DNA from: Pseudoxanthomonas sp. PXM03
Lineage (GTDB): Bacteria > Pseudomonadota > Gammaproteobacteria > Xanthomonadales > Xanthomonadaceae
Direction: 5' to 3'
DNA length: 64,000 nucleotides
Assembly (NCBI RefSeq): GCF_014852005.1
Contig: NZ_JACVAU010000005.1
Location: 62,001 to 126,000, forward strand
Shown here: in pieces, positions 8,841-19,125 of the stretch
How the letters are laid out: the number at the start of each line of letters is the position of its first letter
How positions within the stretch are numbered: the first letter of the stretch is position 1
Made by a program: the position numbers and the translations under genes
Notes under the pieces: model-generated
What the model was told of the DNA's origin: nothing
Seen by the model: the letters and a program-made list of their open reading frames with translations, nothing else
The model's database searches: none

Positions 8841-9167
8841 TCATTCGCTGCGCCGGTTGTCGGCCATGCGGCGCGCGTCCGACGGACGGGACGGGGCACG
8901 TTCGAAGACCACGCGCTGCGGGCGCGCACCCTGGCGGCGGCAGGCACGGCGTGCCTCGCCCATCAGCGCGGCGCGGCTGGCATAGACCTGGCTGGCGTTG
9001 TGCTGGCCCAGCAGGGCCCCGACCTCGTGCTGTGGCGGCAGGCGCGGGTGGGCGCAGTCGATCACGATGCGCGGCGCGATCGTCTCGTCGGCGCCCGCAG
9101 GCCCGGCAATGGACGGTGTGGCGACGGACAGGACGACCAGCGCGACGATGGGGGCGTACGGGTTCAT
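8841..9167 (-). CDS. Small secreted protein, unknown function
   Basis: 108 residues starting at an ATG with a strong GAGGAGAA ribosome site. A signal peptide (MNPYAPIVALVVLSVATPSIAG) is followed by a short mature part with two Cys (VIDCAHP and RRACRRQG) that could form a disulfide, and an Arg-rich tail. It is upstream of and co-directional with the haloperoxidase-like gene (about 100-base gap), so the two could be co-transcribed. No family recognised. Confidence 0.6.
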   Translation of the reverse strand: MNPYAPIVALVVLSVATPSIAGPAGADETIAPRIVIDCAHPRLPPQHEVGALLGQHNASQVYASRAALMGEARRACRRQGARPQRVVFERAPSRPSDARRMADNRRSE

Positions 9168-9350
9168 GGCGTTCTCCTCGGCCCGGACGTCGGGCGTCGG
9201 CCACCAGCGTCCGCCCCCTCGGGACCACCGGTCTTGAGGAAACGCTGAGGCGGGCGCGGAGATACCCCGCGAAACCTTGGGGAATGCTTAGGCCGACCGG
9301 CCACGCGCGCTGCGTTGAAGGAAGACCGACCCCGGGGATGCTGCTCCGCC

Positions 9351-11318
9351 ATGTCCTCGCCCGACCACGCACTGCACTTCGGCGACACCACGATCGACCT
9401 GGCCGGCCGACGCCTGTGGCGTGCGGGCGAAGAGCAGGCGCTGGAGCCGAAGGCGTTCGGCGTGCTGGCGCTGCTGGTCGGCGATCCCGGTCGCGTCTTC
9501 ACCCGCGATGAGATCCTCGACGCCGTCTGGGGCCACCGGCACATCACCCCCGGCGTGCTGAACCGCATCGTGACCCTGCTGCGCCACGCACTGGGCGAAG
9601 ACGCGCACCATCCCCGGCTGCTGCACACCCTGCATGGCGTGGGCTACCGCTTCGACATGCCGGTCATCGCCGGGCCGCCGACAACCGAGCCTGCCGGAGC
9701 CGCAGCCGAGGTGCATGCGGACGCGAACACGGATGCGCGCCGCCGCACCGCGCCTGCCGTGCTCTGGTACGCCGTGCTGCTCGTCGCGGCGGGTGCGGTC
9801 GGCGCGGCCTGGTGGTGGTCGACCCGCTCGACGGCGAACGCCGTGCACCTTGACCCGTCCCCACCGAAGGTAGCCGCTGCTGCCGCGCCACCCACGCTGG
9901 TGGTCATGCCCTTGAAGCCGATCGGCGAGGGCGACAGCGTGCGGATCATCGCCGACGGCCTGGGTGAGGAACTGATCTGCAGCCTGGCGCAAGTGCAAGG
10001 ACTGCGCGTGATCGCGCGCGATTCCACCCAACTTGCCACCGATGCTTCGGCCGACCCGGCGACGCTGGTGCAACGGCTCGGCATCACCCATGCGCTGGAA
10101 GGCAACCTGCAGCAGGCCGGCCAATCCCTGCGTGTGCGGTTGCGCCTGGTCGACGCGCGCGGCGGCGGCGCGTTGTGGACGAAGGATTTCGATCGCGACG
10201 CCTCGGAAGTGCTGTTGCTGCAACGGGAGATCGCCGAGACGGTTGCAGGTTCGCTCGCCCTCCGCCTGGGGCTGACCACCCCGCCTTCGCGCAGCGGCGA
10301 TGCCGAATTTCTGCGTCGCTATCACATGGCACGCGCGCTGGTCAGCCTGCGCGACCTGCCGCCCGAGACATCGACCGAGCGTGCGGAGCGGGAGTTCCGC
10401 GTGCTGCTTCGCGAGCGCCCGGACGATGCCCGCGCCCATGCCGGGCTCGCCCTGGCGCTTGAGATTCGCGCGCAACGGCGACCCACGCTGGCGGCCACCC
10501 TGCGCGAGGAAGCCATCCGCGAAGCGACACTGGCCCAACACCTTGACGCGACCCTCGCCGAGCCGTACTTCGTGCTCGCCGCCAATGCCTGCATCGCCGA
10601 CGAGTGGGAGCGCTGCCTGGCACTGCAGGAGCGCGCGTTGCGCGTGAACCCCAGCAACGCGGAGATGGCCTATGGCATGACGCTCTCGCTGGCCCGGCTG
10701 GGTTACCTCGATCGTGCGGAAGCCAGGGCACGCGACCTGCAGGCGCGCGATCCCCTGGGCCGCAACGGCGGCTTCATGCTGGCACGCGTGCTGGATACCC
10801 AGGGACGGCACGACGAGGCGCACCGCCTGCTGGAGCCCCTTCCCGCCTACGCGGCCTATGCGCGCTGGTTCAATGCCGTCTGGCGCAAGGACTACGCGAG
10901 CGCGTTGCGGATCGCGAAGGTGGACATCGACGGATCAAACCACCCCGATGCGTATGCGAAGCAGCTCGCGCCCGGATACATCGCTACGTCGGAGGCCTTG
11001 ATCGATCCTTCCCGATGGCCGCGCGCCATCACCGAAATCGATGCGTACGAAAAAACCACCGGCATGGGCAACTTCTCGCGCGTACTGGCACCCGACGCGC
11101 CCGCAAACGCTGCTTCTCTGATCGACGACCTCAACCAGGTACGCCAACGGGGCTATTCCACCTGGGACCTGCTGCTGTGGACGAAGGACCTGGCCTACCT
11201 GCGGCGCGATCCCGCGTTCCAGCGGTTCCTGCGCGACAACGGCATCCTCGCCTACTGGCGGGCGCACGGATTCCCGACACAGTGCCGTGCGCAGGGCGAC
11301 GGCGCGGTGTGCGAATGA
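9351..11318 (+). CDS. CadC-like winged-helix regulator with membrane anchor and TPRs
   Basis: 655 residues. Residues about 1-100 are an OmpR/CadC-type winged helix (LEPKAFGVLALLVGDPGRVF, …HTLHGVGYRFD). A single membrane segment (VLWYAVLLVAAGAVGAAWWW) follows, then a TolB-N-like region (VVMPLKPIGEGDSVRIIADG) and a C-terminal TPR-like helical domain. This ToxR/CadC architecture senses from the periplasm and binds DNA from the membrane. The ATG at 9351 is chosen over an earlier TTG because it starts just before the winged helix. It is divergent from the small secreted protein gene, which with the haloperoxidase-like gene is a plausible target. Confidence 0.8.
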   Translation: MSSPDHALHFGDTTIDLAGRRLWRAGEEQALEPKAFGVLALLVGDPGRVFTRDEILDAVWGHRHITPGVLNRIVTLLRHALGEDAHHPRLLHTLHGVGYRFDMPVIAGPPTTEPAGAAAEVHADANTDARRRTAPAVLWYAVLLVAAGAVGAAWWWSTRSTANAVHLDPSPPKVAAAAAPPTLVVMPLKPIGEGDSVRIIADGLGEELICSLAQVQGLRVIARDSTQLATDASADPATLVQRLGITHALEGNLQQAGQSLRVRLRLVDARGGGALWTKDFDRDASEVLLLQREIAETVAGSLALRLGLTTPPSRSGDAEFLRRYHMARALVSLRDLPPETSTERAEREFRVLLRERPDDARAHAGLALALEIRAQRRPTLAATLREEAIREATLAQHLDATLAEPYFVLAANACIADEWERCLALQERALRVNPSNAEMAYGMTLSLARLGYLDRAEARARDLQARDPLGRNGGFMLARVLDTQGRHDEAHRLLEPLPAYAAYARWFNAVWRKDYASALRIAKVDIDGSNHPDAYAKQLAPGYIATSEALIDPSRWPRAITEIDAYEKTTGMGNFSRVLAPDAPANAASLIDDLNQVRQRGYSTWDLLLWTKDLAYLRRDPAFQRFLRDNGILAYWRAHGFPTQCRAQGDGAVCE

Positions 11319-11322
11319 GGCG

Positions 11323-11838
11323 TCAGTCGACCTTGCGGTCTTCCGACTTGGCCTGCTCCATCGCCTCGGGCTCCAGTTCCTCGGCGCTGCGGTTGAGGCG
11401 GACGAACACGCCCCACGCCACCAGCAGCAATGCCGCCGAGCCGCCTATCGCGATGACGTACGGAAGCTGGCGCGCGTCCTCGTGCATCAGCTCGAACGTG
11501 GCCACCAGTGTTTCTATCGATAGCGCGATGACGATGACCACGAGGAAGCGCGACAGGTAACGGCGCACGCGCGTGGGTCCGCTGACCTTGACGTCACGCT
11601 GCACCTCTTCCTCGAACACCGTCTGCGCCAGTTCCAGCGCGACCAACCCGATGGTCAGCATGCCGATGCTCTCCAGGATGCGGTCGAAACGGTCGCGCAG
11701 GCCGGCGTCTCCACCCGCCATGACCACGCCATGCCACAACTCGCTGGCCGCCAGCACGACCAGCGCGGCGGCGGCGAAGAAGAACAGGGCGATGATGGCC
11801 AGGTGGCCGGCAAGGAAGAGTTTCTGCAAGTGCTTCAT
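11323..11838 (-). CDS. Four-helix inner-membrane protein, unknown function
   Basis: 171 residues with four hydrophobic helices (AIIALFFFAAAALVVLA, SIGMLTIGLVALELA, FLVVIVIALSIETLVA, VIAIGGSAALLLVAWGVFV). A conserved-looking acidic loop (QTVFEEEVQRDVKVSGPTRV) lies between helices 2 and 3, and the C-terminal tail is charged (EELEPEAMEQAKSEDRKVD). No recognised domain. It is convergent with the CadC-like gene and downstream of panE on the same strand. Confidence 0.65.
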   Translation of the reverse strand: MKHLQKLFLAGHLAIIALFFFAAAALVVLAASELWHGVVMAGGDAGLRDRFDRILESIGMLTIGLVALELAQTVFEEEVQRDVKVSGPTRVRRYLSRFLVVIVIALSIETLVATFELMHEDARQLPYVIAIGGSAALLLVAWGVFVRLNRSAEELEPEAMEQAKSEDRKVD

Positions 11839-11906
11839 GGCAGCGCCACCGGAAAGGTGGCGCAGGATGGAGGCAGGCGCCGTCAGCGCGGCGTGAAGCC
11901 CGCAGC

Positions 11907-12836
11907 TCAGGCCGCGCGCTGTGCCTCGTAGGCCTGCAGGTGCGCCCAGGCGGCCTGCAGGTGGGGCGTGGCGATGCCGTGCGCGGCCGCGCGATGGACC
12001 ATGTCGCCGACGATGTGCGCGGCTTCGACGCGCTGGCCCGCCTCCAGGTCGCGCAGCATCGACGCCTTCATCGGTGAGCCCGGCATCGTCAACGTCTCGC
12101 GCGCGCCGGCATGCGCCGGGTCGGGGATCGGATGGGCGCTGGCGGCTGCGACCGCGACGCATTCGGCATGCAGGGCGGCCATGAACTCCTTGCCGCCCTC
12201 GACCGCCATGATCGTGCCGATCGGCGCGCGCATCAGGCAGGTTCCCGCCGCGAGCGCGGCAAGGAAGCTGTACTTCACCCATTGCGCCTGTGCGATGTCC
12301 GGCGTGTGCTGATGGTCGATGCTGGCCTGCGCGCAGGCGGCGGCCAGCGCCTGCAGGCGCGCATCGGGCGACTGGCCTTCGCGTTCGCCGAACGTCATCG
12401 ATGCCGGCTTGCCGAGATGCAGGATCTCGCCTTCGCCACCCAGCGTGGCGCTGATGAAGCAGAGGCCGCCGAGGACGTTCGGGAAACCGAAGCGCGCATC
12501 CAGGGCTTCGTAATGGCGCAGGCCGTTGAGCAGCGGCAGCACGCGGGCACCTGCCTCGACCGCCGGCGCGATGGCGTCCATCGCGCTGTCCAGATCGTAG
12601 GCCTTGCAGCTCAGCAGCACCAGGTCGAACGGTGTGGCGTGGGGCAGTTCGTCCGCCGTCAGCACCTGCACGGGCAGATCGGCATCACCAAGCGGGCTGC
12701 GGATGCGCAGGCCGCGTTCCCGCAACAGGGCCGCGCGCGCGGGACGGACGAGGAAACCGACATCGACGCCCGCTTGCGCCAGCCGACCGCCGAAGTAGCC
12801 GCCTGTACCGCCGGCGCCGAGCACGAGCACGCGCAT
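11907..12836 (-). CDS. panE: 2-dehydropantoate 2-reductase
   Basis: 309 residues of the ketopantoate reductase family (NADPH-dependent reduction of 2-dehydropantoate to pantoate in coenzyme A biosynthesis). Visible are the N-terminal GAGGTGGYFGG (Rossmann), VLLSCKAYD (catalytic Lys), NGLRHYE and AQWVKYSFLAA. The start overlaps the stop of the upstream ABC permease (TGATG), so all three genes 11907-14613 probably form one transcript. The function link to the transporter is unclear. Confidence 0.85.
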   Translation of the reverse strand: MRVLVLGAGGTGGYFGGRLAQAGVDVGFLVRPARAALLRERGLRIRSPLGDADLPVQVLTADELPHATPFDLVLLSCKAYDLDSAMDAIAPAVEAGARVLPLLNGLRHYEALDARFGFPNVLGGLCFISATLGGEGEILHLGKPASMTFGEREGQSPDARLQALAAACAQASIDHQHTPDIAQAQWVKYSFLAALAAGTCLMRAPIGTIMAVEGGKEFMAALHAECVAVAAASAHPIPDPAHAGARETLTMPGSPMKASMLRDLEAGQRVEAAHIVGDMVHRAAAHGIATPHLQAAWAHLQAYEAQRAA

Positions 12837-13645
12837 CAGCTGCGCAGCCCCACGCCCTTCTTCAACAGCCACAGGCCCAGCGATGCCAGCGCGACGACGA
12901 ACCCGATCATCAGCGCATACGCCACCCACAGCGGCACGTCGCTGGTGCCGAGCAGGCCGTAGCGGAACGCGTTGACCATGTAGAAGATCGGGTTGGCATG
13001 CGTGAGCGCTTCGGCCCACGGCGGCAGCAGGGTCACCGAATAGAACACGCCACCCAGGTAGGTGAGCGGGGTGAGGATGAAGGTCGGCACGATGGCGATG
13101 TCATCGAACTTCTTCGCATACGCCGCATTGACGAAGCCGGCCAGCGAGAAGATCGTCGCACCCAGCAGCACGGTGGTGATGGTCACCAGCGGGTGCGGCA
13201 CGCGGACTTTGGTGAAGAACATCGCGATGACCAGCACGATGGCGCCCACCATCAGGCCGCGCAGCACCGCGCCGGCCACGTAGCCGAGTAGGATCACCCA
13301 GTTCGGCATCGGGCTGACCAGCAGCTCTTCCACGTGACGGCCGAACTTGGCGCCGAAGAAACTGGAGCTGATGTTGCCGTAGCTGTTCTGGATGATGCTC
13401 ATCATCACCAGGCCCGGCACGATGAACTCCATGTAGGTGTAGCCGCCCATGTCGCCGATCTTCGAGCCGATCAGGCCGCCGAAGATCAGGAAGTACAGCG
13501 TCATGGTGATGGCCGGCGGCACCAGGGTCTGGCCCCAGATGCGCAGGATGCGGTTCACTTCGCGGCGCACGATGGTGCCCAGCGCGACGAAGTTCTTCTG
13601 CAGCGGCGTGGTCTGGGCGGTTTCCTTCGGAGTGAGGGTGCTCAT
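12836..13645 (-). CDS. ABC-2 type transporter permease (YadH-like)
   Basis: 269 residues with six predicted membrane helices and the ABC-2 membrane domain: FVALGTIVRREVNRILRIWG at the N-terminus, FGAKFGRHVEELLVSPMPNW as the coupling region, and the family signature TYLGGVFYSVTLLPPWAEAL. It is the permease partner of the preceding ATPase, which it overlaps by ATGA. E. coli YadGH is the closest well-known pair; substrate unknown, export direction likely. Confidence 0.85.
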   Translation of the reverse strand: MSTLTPKETAQTTPLQKNFVALGTIVRREVNRILRIWGQTLVPPAITMTLYFLIFGGLIGSKIGDMGGYTYMEFIVPGLVMMSIIQNSYGNISSSFFGAKFGRHVEELLVSPMPNWVILLGYVAGAVLRGLMVGAIVLVIAMFFTKVRVPHPLVTITTVLLGATIFSLAGFVNAAYAKKFDDIAIVPTFILTPLTYLGGVFYSVTLLPPWAEALTHANPIFYMVNAFRYGLLGTSDVPLWVAYALMIGFVVALASLGLWLLKKGVGLRS

Positions 13646-14613
13646 GCGGCCTGCTCCCGCTTGGCGGCGGCCTCGTCGCCGGTCAGGCGCACGAACAACT
13701 CTTCCAGCCGGTTGCTCTTGGTGCGCATGGAGCGCACGCGGATGCCCGCATCGCCCAGCGCGGTGAAGACGCGGTTGAGGTCCATCGCGCGCGGCATGTC
13801 CAGGTCCAGGGTGTGGCTGTCGGTGGCGGACAGCGTGGTGCCTTCGATCACCGGCAACTGCGCCGGCAGCTCGCCGTCGATGTCGAACAGGAAGCCCTCC
13901 ACGTCCAGCTTGGCCAGCAATGCGCGCATCGGCCCCTGTTCGACGATCACGCCACGGTCGATGATGGCCAGGTTGCGGCAGAGGCTCTCGGCCTCTTCCA
14001 GGTAATGCGTGGTCAGGATGATCGTGGTGCCGGCTTCGTTGATGTCCTTCAGCGTCTTCCACATGCCGCGGCGGATCTCGATGTCGACGCCGGCGGTCGG
14101 CTCGTCGAGGATCAACAGCTTGGGCCGGGTCATCATGGCGCGGGCGATCATCAGCCGGCGCTTCATGCCACCGGACAGCGTGCGGCTCATGACGTTGGCT
14201 TTCTCCCACAGCTGCGCGCGCTTGAGTTCCTCTTCGGCCCGCACCAACGCCTCGGCGCGCGGGATGCCGTAGAAGCCCGCGTAGTTCACGCAGATGTCGA
14301 GCGGCTTCTCGAACATGTTGAAGTTGATCTCCTGCGGCACCAGGCCCAGCAGGCGCATCGCGCCGTCGCGGTCGCGGTCCAGGTCCACACCGAACACCCC
14401 GACCTGCCCGCTGGTCTTGTTGACCAGCGAACTGACGATGCCGATGAGGGTGGACTTGCCCGCACCGTTGGGGCCGAGCAGCGCGAAGAAGTCGCCGGGC
14501 TCGACCTGCAGCGACACGCCCTTGAGGGCCTGTACGCCGGTGTCGTAGACCTTGCGCAGGTCGGTGATGGCCAGCGCGGGAGCCGCCGCCGGAGCCGTTG
14601 TTGCGGACGCCAT
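13642..14613 (-). CDS. ABC transporter ATP-binding protein (YadG-like)
   Basis: 323 residues. Walker A is GPNGAGKST, the signature is LSGGMKRRL, Walker B is LLILDEPTAGVD, and the switch His is in TTHYLEEAE. About 90 residues follow the nucleotide-binding domain (DELFVRLTG-type end LEELFVRLTGDEAA). An AAGG ribosome site precedes the ATG. Forms an exporter with the following YadH-like permease. Confidence 0.88.
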   Translation of the reverse strand: MASATTAPAAAPALAITDLRKVYDTGVQALKGVSLQVEPGDFFALLGPNGAGKSTLIGIVSSLVNKTSGQVGVFGVDLDRDRDGAMRLLGLVPQEINFNMFEKPLDICVNYAGFYGIPRAEALVRAEEELKRAQLWEKANVMSRTLSGGMKRRLMIARAMMTRPKLLILDEPTAGVDIEIRRGMWKTLKDINEAGTTIILTTHYLEEAESLCRNLAIIDRGVIVEQGPMRALLAKLDVEGFLFDIDGELPAQLPVIEGTTLSATDSHTLDLDMPRAMDLNRVFTALGDAGIRVRSMRTKSNRLEELFVRLTGDEAAAKREQAA

Positions 14614-14712
14614 GGGATACCTTGTGGCGCCGCGAAGGCGCCCGGGGGATGCGAGCGCTTATTATAGGCGTCCCGCCGGGGCCGCCCCGGGCCACACAGT
14701 GTTCCAGCCGCC

Positions 14713-15465
14713 TTGGCGATCGTGCATTTCCCGTTGAAGCTCGTCGGACGCCGCATGCTGGCGCCCAGCGTGGGCCACTACAGCTTCGTCCGCGACGACG
14801 GGCAGCCGCTGGATTTCATCCCCGGCCAGTTCATCCAGGTGCACTTCACCTACGCCGACGGCACGGCGACCAAGCGCAGCTATTCGCTGGCCACCATCCA
14901 CGACCATGCGATGGGCCCGGGCGAAGCGGTGGAGATCGCGGTCAGTTATGTCCCCGGTGGTGCCGCAACCGCCTTGTTCGAGGGCCTGCCGGAAGGCGGC
15001 CACGTCGAGGCAAGCGGGCCCTTCGGCCGTTTCTGCCTGATGCCGGGCGACCACAACGCGCGCTACCTGCTGATCGCCACCGGTACCGGCGTGACGCCGT
15101 ATCGCTCGATGCTGCCGCAGCTGGCTGCGCTGATGTCCGAACGCGGGGTGGAGGTCGTACTGCTGCAAGGCGCGCGCACGCCCACCGAACTGCTGTACGG
15201 CGACGAGTTCCGTGCGTTCGCCGATGCGCATCCCGGCTTCCGCTTCGTGCCCTGCCTCTCGCGTGAACTGCCGTCCCATCCGCACCCTGACGTGCGCCAG
15301 GGTTATGTGCAGCAGCACCTGGCGGAGTTCGCGCCGGATCCGGCGCGCGACATCGCCTACCTGTGCGGCAACCCGGACATGGTGGACGCCTGCTTCGAGG
15401 CGCTGAAGACCTGCGGCCTGCCGATTCCCCAGATACGCCGCGAGAAGTACGTCAGCAGCAAGTAG
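14713..15465 (+). CDS. fpr: Ferredoxin--NADP(+) reductase
   Basis: 250 residues of the bacterial FNR (Fpr) family: FAD-binding RSYSLATIH, the phosphate-binding stretch IAVSYVPGGAAT, NADP-binding GTGVTPYRSML and LCGNPDMVD. Unlike many subclass I bacterial FNRs the C-terminus is REKYVSSK. It transfers electrons between NADPH and ferredoxin/flavodoxin, typically in oxidative stress or Fe-S assembly. The start codon is uncertain: TTG at 14713 or GTG at 14722. Divergent from the YadGH operon. Confidence 0.85.
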   Translation: MAIVHFPLKLVGRRMLAPSVGHYSFVRDDGQPLDFIPGQFIQVHFTYADGTATKRSYSLATIHDHAMGPGEAVEIAVSYVPGGAATALFEGLPEGGHVEASGPFGRFCLMPGDHNARYLLIATGTGVTPYRSMLPQLAALMSERGVEVVLLQGARTPTELLYGDEFRAFADAHPGFRFVPCLSRELPSHPHPDVRQGYVQQHLAEFAPDPARDIAYLCGNPDMVDACFEALKTCGLPIPQIRREKYVSSK

Positions 15466-15573
15466 TCCCTGCCGGGCAGCGACCTTCCGCTATCGCGCCC
15501 GCACTTGTCCGGTCACATCCGCCGCGCTGCACCGTCATGGCATGCTGGAACCCGCCTACAACGGAACAGATGC

Positions 15574-17082
15574 ATGGACTCCACTCTTCGTAGATCCCTC
15601 GCGCCGGCCCTGGGCGTCCTGCTGCTGGCAGGCTGCCAGGGCACCGCTACCAGCCCCGACCAGCAAGCCGTGCGCCACTACGGCGATATCGCCTTCAAGC
15701 CCTGCACGCTGACGGCGCCCTACCTGACCACCACGGTGGAGGCGCAGTGCGCGACCTTCAACGTGGCCGAAGACCCGGCCAAGCCCGCGGGCCGCAAGGT
15801 TGCGCTCAACATCGCGTGGCTGCCGGCGACCAATGAGGGGGCCGCCACCGACGATCCGGTGTTCTTCCTGGCCGGTGGCCCCGGACAGGCCGCAGTGCAG
15901 GTCTGGCCCGCCATCGACGCCGCCTTCCGCGAGGTACGCAAGTCGCGCCATATCGTGCTTGTCGACCAGCGCGGCACCGGCAAGTCGAACCCGCTGTCGT
16001 GCAAGGACGACAAGGGCCGCAATGCCTACAGCGATGCGGAGGACCTCAGCGAGGCCGCCGCGGTCGCATTCGCACGCGACTGCGCCGCGTCGCTGCAGGC
16101 CGATCCGCGCTTCTACACCACCACCGATGCCGTGCGCGACCTGGACAGCGTGCGCAAGGCGCTGGGCGCGGCGAAGATCAACCTGGTCGGCGGCTCCTAC
16201 GGCACGCGCGTGGCGCAGCAGTACGCCATGCGCCATCCGGACAGCACGCGCAGCGTGGTGATCGACGGCGTGGTGCCGAACGAGCTGGTACTGGGCAGCG
16301 AGCACGCGCGCAACCTGGATGCGGCGCTGGCGCTGCAGTTCCAGCGCTGCCAGGCCACGCAGACGTGCAGGGACCGTTTCGGCGATGACCTGCGCGGGCA
16401 GCTGCGCACGCTGATGACGCGGCTGGCGGCCGCACCAGTGAACACCGAGTATCGCGACCCCTCGACCGGCGAACTGGTCACTGGCGAAGTCACCGCAGGC
16501 ACCGTCGCCGGCATCACGCGCATGTACTCCTACTTCCCGCAGGGCACCGCACTGCTGCCACTGGTGTTGAACGAAGCACAGCAGGGCCGCTACGGCTCGT
16601 TGATGTCGCTGTCCAAGCTGCTGGAAACGCAGGTCGGCGACCAGTTCATGCACGGCATGCAGCTGTCGGTGATCTGCGCCGAGGACGCCGACCTGCTGAA
16701 GGCCGACCCCGGCGACGCCGACACGGTGCTTGGCAGCCTGCTGGGCGACACCCTGAAGACGCAGTGCGGTGCGTGGCCAACGGGCAAGCGGCCGGCCGAC
16801 TTCCACACCGCGTGGACGTCCGACATTCCGACACTGCTGACCTCCGGCGAGCTGGATCCGGTCACGCCGCCGCGCTACGGCGACCAGGTGCTGCGCACGC
16901 TGTCGAATGGACGCCACCTGGTATTGAAGGGTCAGGGCCACGGCACGTTCGCCGTCGGCTGCATGCCCAAGCTCCTCGGCCGCTTCCTGGAGACCGCGAG
17001 CGCCAAGGACCTGGACGCGAAGTGCCTCGACAGCCTCGACTACGTACCGCCTTTCACCAGCTTCAACGGCTGGGAACCGTGA
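15574..17082 (+). CDS. Lipoprotein alpha/beta-hydrolase (TAP-like peptidase, S33)
   Basis: 502 residues. The N-terminus has a lipobox (GVLLLAGC), so the enzyme is likely an envelope lipoprotein. The hydrolase fold shows the oxyanion region FFLAGGPGQAA, VDQRGTGKSNPL and the nucleophile elbow GGSYGTR; the catalytic Asp is probably in SGELDPVTPP and the His in GQGHGTFAVGCMP, which is the TAP C-terminal domain pattern. Such enzymes are proline-iminopeptidase or tripeptidyl-peptidase related. It lies 43 bases before the NatA-like gene. Confidence 0.82.
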   Translation: MDSTLRRSLAPALGVLLLAGCQGTATSPDQQAVRHYGDIAFKPCTLTAPYLTTTVEAQCATFNVAEDPAKPAGRKVALNIAWLPATNEGAATDDPVFFLAGGPGQAAVQVWPAIDAAFREVRKSRHIVLVDQRGTGKSNPLSCKDDKGRNAYSDAEDLSEAAAVAFARDCAASLQADPRFYTTTDAVRDLDSVRKALGAAKINLVGGSYGTRVAQQYAMRHPDSTRSVVIDGVVPNELVLGSEHARNLDAALALQFQRCQATQTCRDRFGDDLRGQLRTLMTRLAAAPVNTEYRDPSTGELVTGEVTAGTVAGITRMYSYFPQGTALLPLVLNEAQQGRYGSLMSLSKLLETQVGDQFMHGMQLSVICAEDADLLKADPGDADTVLGSLLGDTLKTQCGAWPTGKRPADFHTAWTSDIPTLLTSGELDPVTPPRYGDQVLRTLSNGRHLVLKGQGHGTFAVGCMPKLLGRFLETASAKDLDAKCLDSLDYVPPFTSFNGWEP

Positions 17083-17125
17083 GTCGCGCCCTGCGCGCCC
17101 GCCCTTCTTCAATGGACATGACCGA

Positions 17126-17868
<743 letters not shown>

Positions 17869-17872
<4 letters not shown>

Positions 17873-19050
17873 ACATGTTCCGCACAGTCTTCACCGTGAT
17901 GCGCAAGGAATTGCGCGACCTTTCCCGTGACCGCCGCACGCTGGCGCTGGCACTGTTCCTGGGGCCGCTGCTCTATCCGGCACTGATGCTGGGCATGGGT
18001 TACCTGACCGAAAACCGCATCCGCACCCAGGTCGACAAGACGCTGGAGATTCCGATGGTGGGCGCCGAACATGCACCGAACCTGGTGAAGTTCCTCGCCA
18101 CCAACGGCATCACGGCGGCGAAGGCGCCGGCCAACCTCGATGCCGCGATCCGCACGCAGGAGATCGATGTCGCGTTGCGCATCAGCCCCGGCTATGCGGA
18201 GGACTGGCGCAACGGTCGTCCCGCGCTGGTGGAGATCATCCGCGACAGCACGCGTCGTGACGCGGACATTCCCACCCAGCGCGTCAATGCCGCGCTCTCG
18301 GCCTACAGCCAGCAGGTCGGCGCACTGCGTCTGCTGGCACGTGGCGTCGATGCGTCCGTCGCGCGGCCGGTGAACGTCGGCATGCAGGACCTGGCCACGC
18401 CCGAGGCCAAGCAGGGCATGCTGCTGTCGGTGCTGTTGCCCTACCTGCTGATCCTGACGTCCTTCATCGGTGGCGCTTACCTGATCCTCGACGCAACGGC
18501 CGGCGAGCGCGAGCGGCAGTCGTTGGAGCCGTTGTTGGCCACGCCGGCACCACGCAGTGCGGTGGTGAGCGGCAAGATCGCGGCGGCGTGCGTGATCGGC
18601 CTGACCACCTTGCTGCTGACGTTGCTGGCGTTCAAGTTCAGCGCGCAGTTCGCCGGCTCGCTGGGCCGCCAGTTGAATGTGTCGTTCCTGTCGATGGGCA
18701 AGATGCTGCTGATCCTGCTGCCGATGCTGTTCATCGGCACCTCGCTGCTCACCTATCTCGCGGCGTCGGCCAAGAGCATGAAGGAGGCACAGAGTCACAT
18801 GACCTGGCTGATGCTGCTGCCGATGATCCCGACGTTCGCGCTGATGGCGAACCCGCTGAAGAGCCAGCCGTGGCAGTTCGCCGTGCCGTTCCTGGCACAG
18901 AACCAGTTGCTGCTGAAGGTCATCCGCAACGAGTACATCGGTCCGCAGACGTGGACCATCTACATCGCTGCGGCGTTCGGCGTGGCTGCACTGTTGTGGT
19001 TCGCCGCCGTGCGCAGGTACCACCAGGAGAAGCTCGCCGTCGCCGGGTAG
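17869..19050 (+). CDS. natB: ABC transporter permease (NatB-like)
   Basis: 393 residues of the ABC-2/NatB permease type. An N-terminal helix (LALALFLGPLLYPALMLGMG) is followed by a large extracytoplasmic domain (about residues 45-180) and then five more helices, starting with MLLSVLLPYLLILTSFIGGAYL and including the signature DATAGERERQSLEPLLATP. It forms the exporter with the preceding ATPase. An intrinsic terminator follows. Confidence 0.85.
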
Positions 19051-19078
19051 TTCCTGCCGTGTCGATGCTTCAGAAGAG

Positions 19079-19104
19079 AACGGCCACCTTCGGGTGGCCG
19101 TTTT
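19079..19104 (+). terminator. Intrinsic terminator after natAB
   Basis: AACGGCCACC, a TTCG tetraloop, and GGTGGCCGTT followed by more T form a perfect 10-bp stem, 28 bases after the natB stop. Confidence 0.85.
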
Positions 19105-19125
19105 CCATGCGCGCTTCGGGCTGCT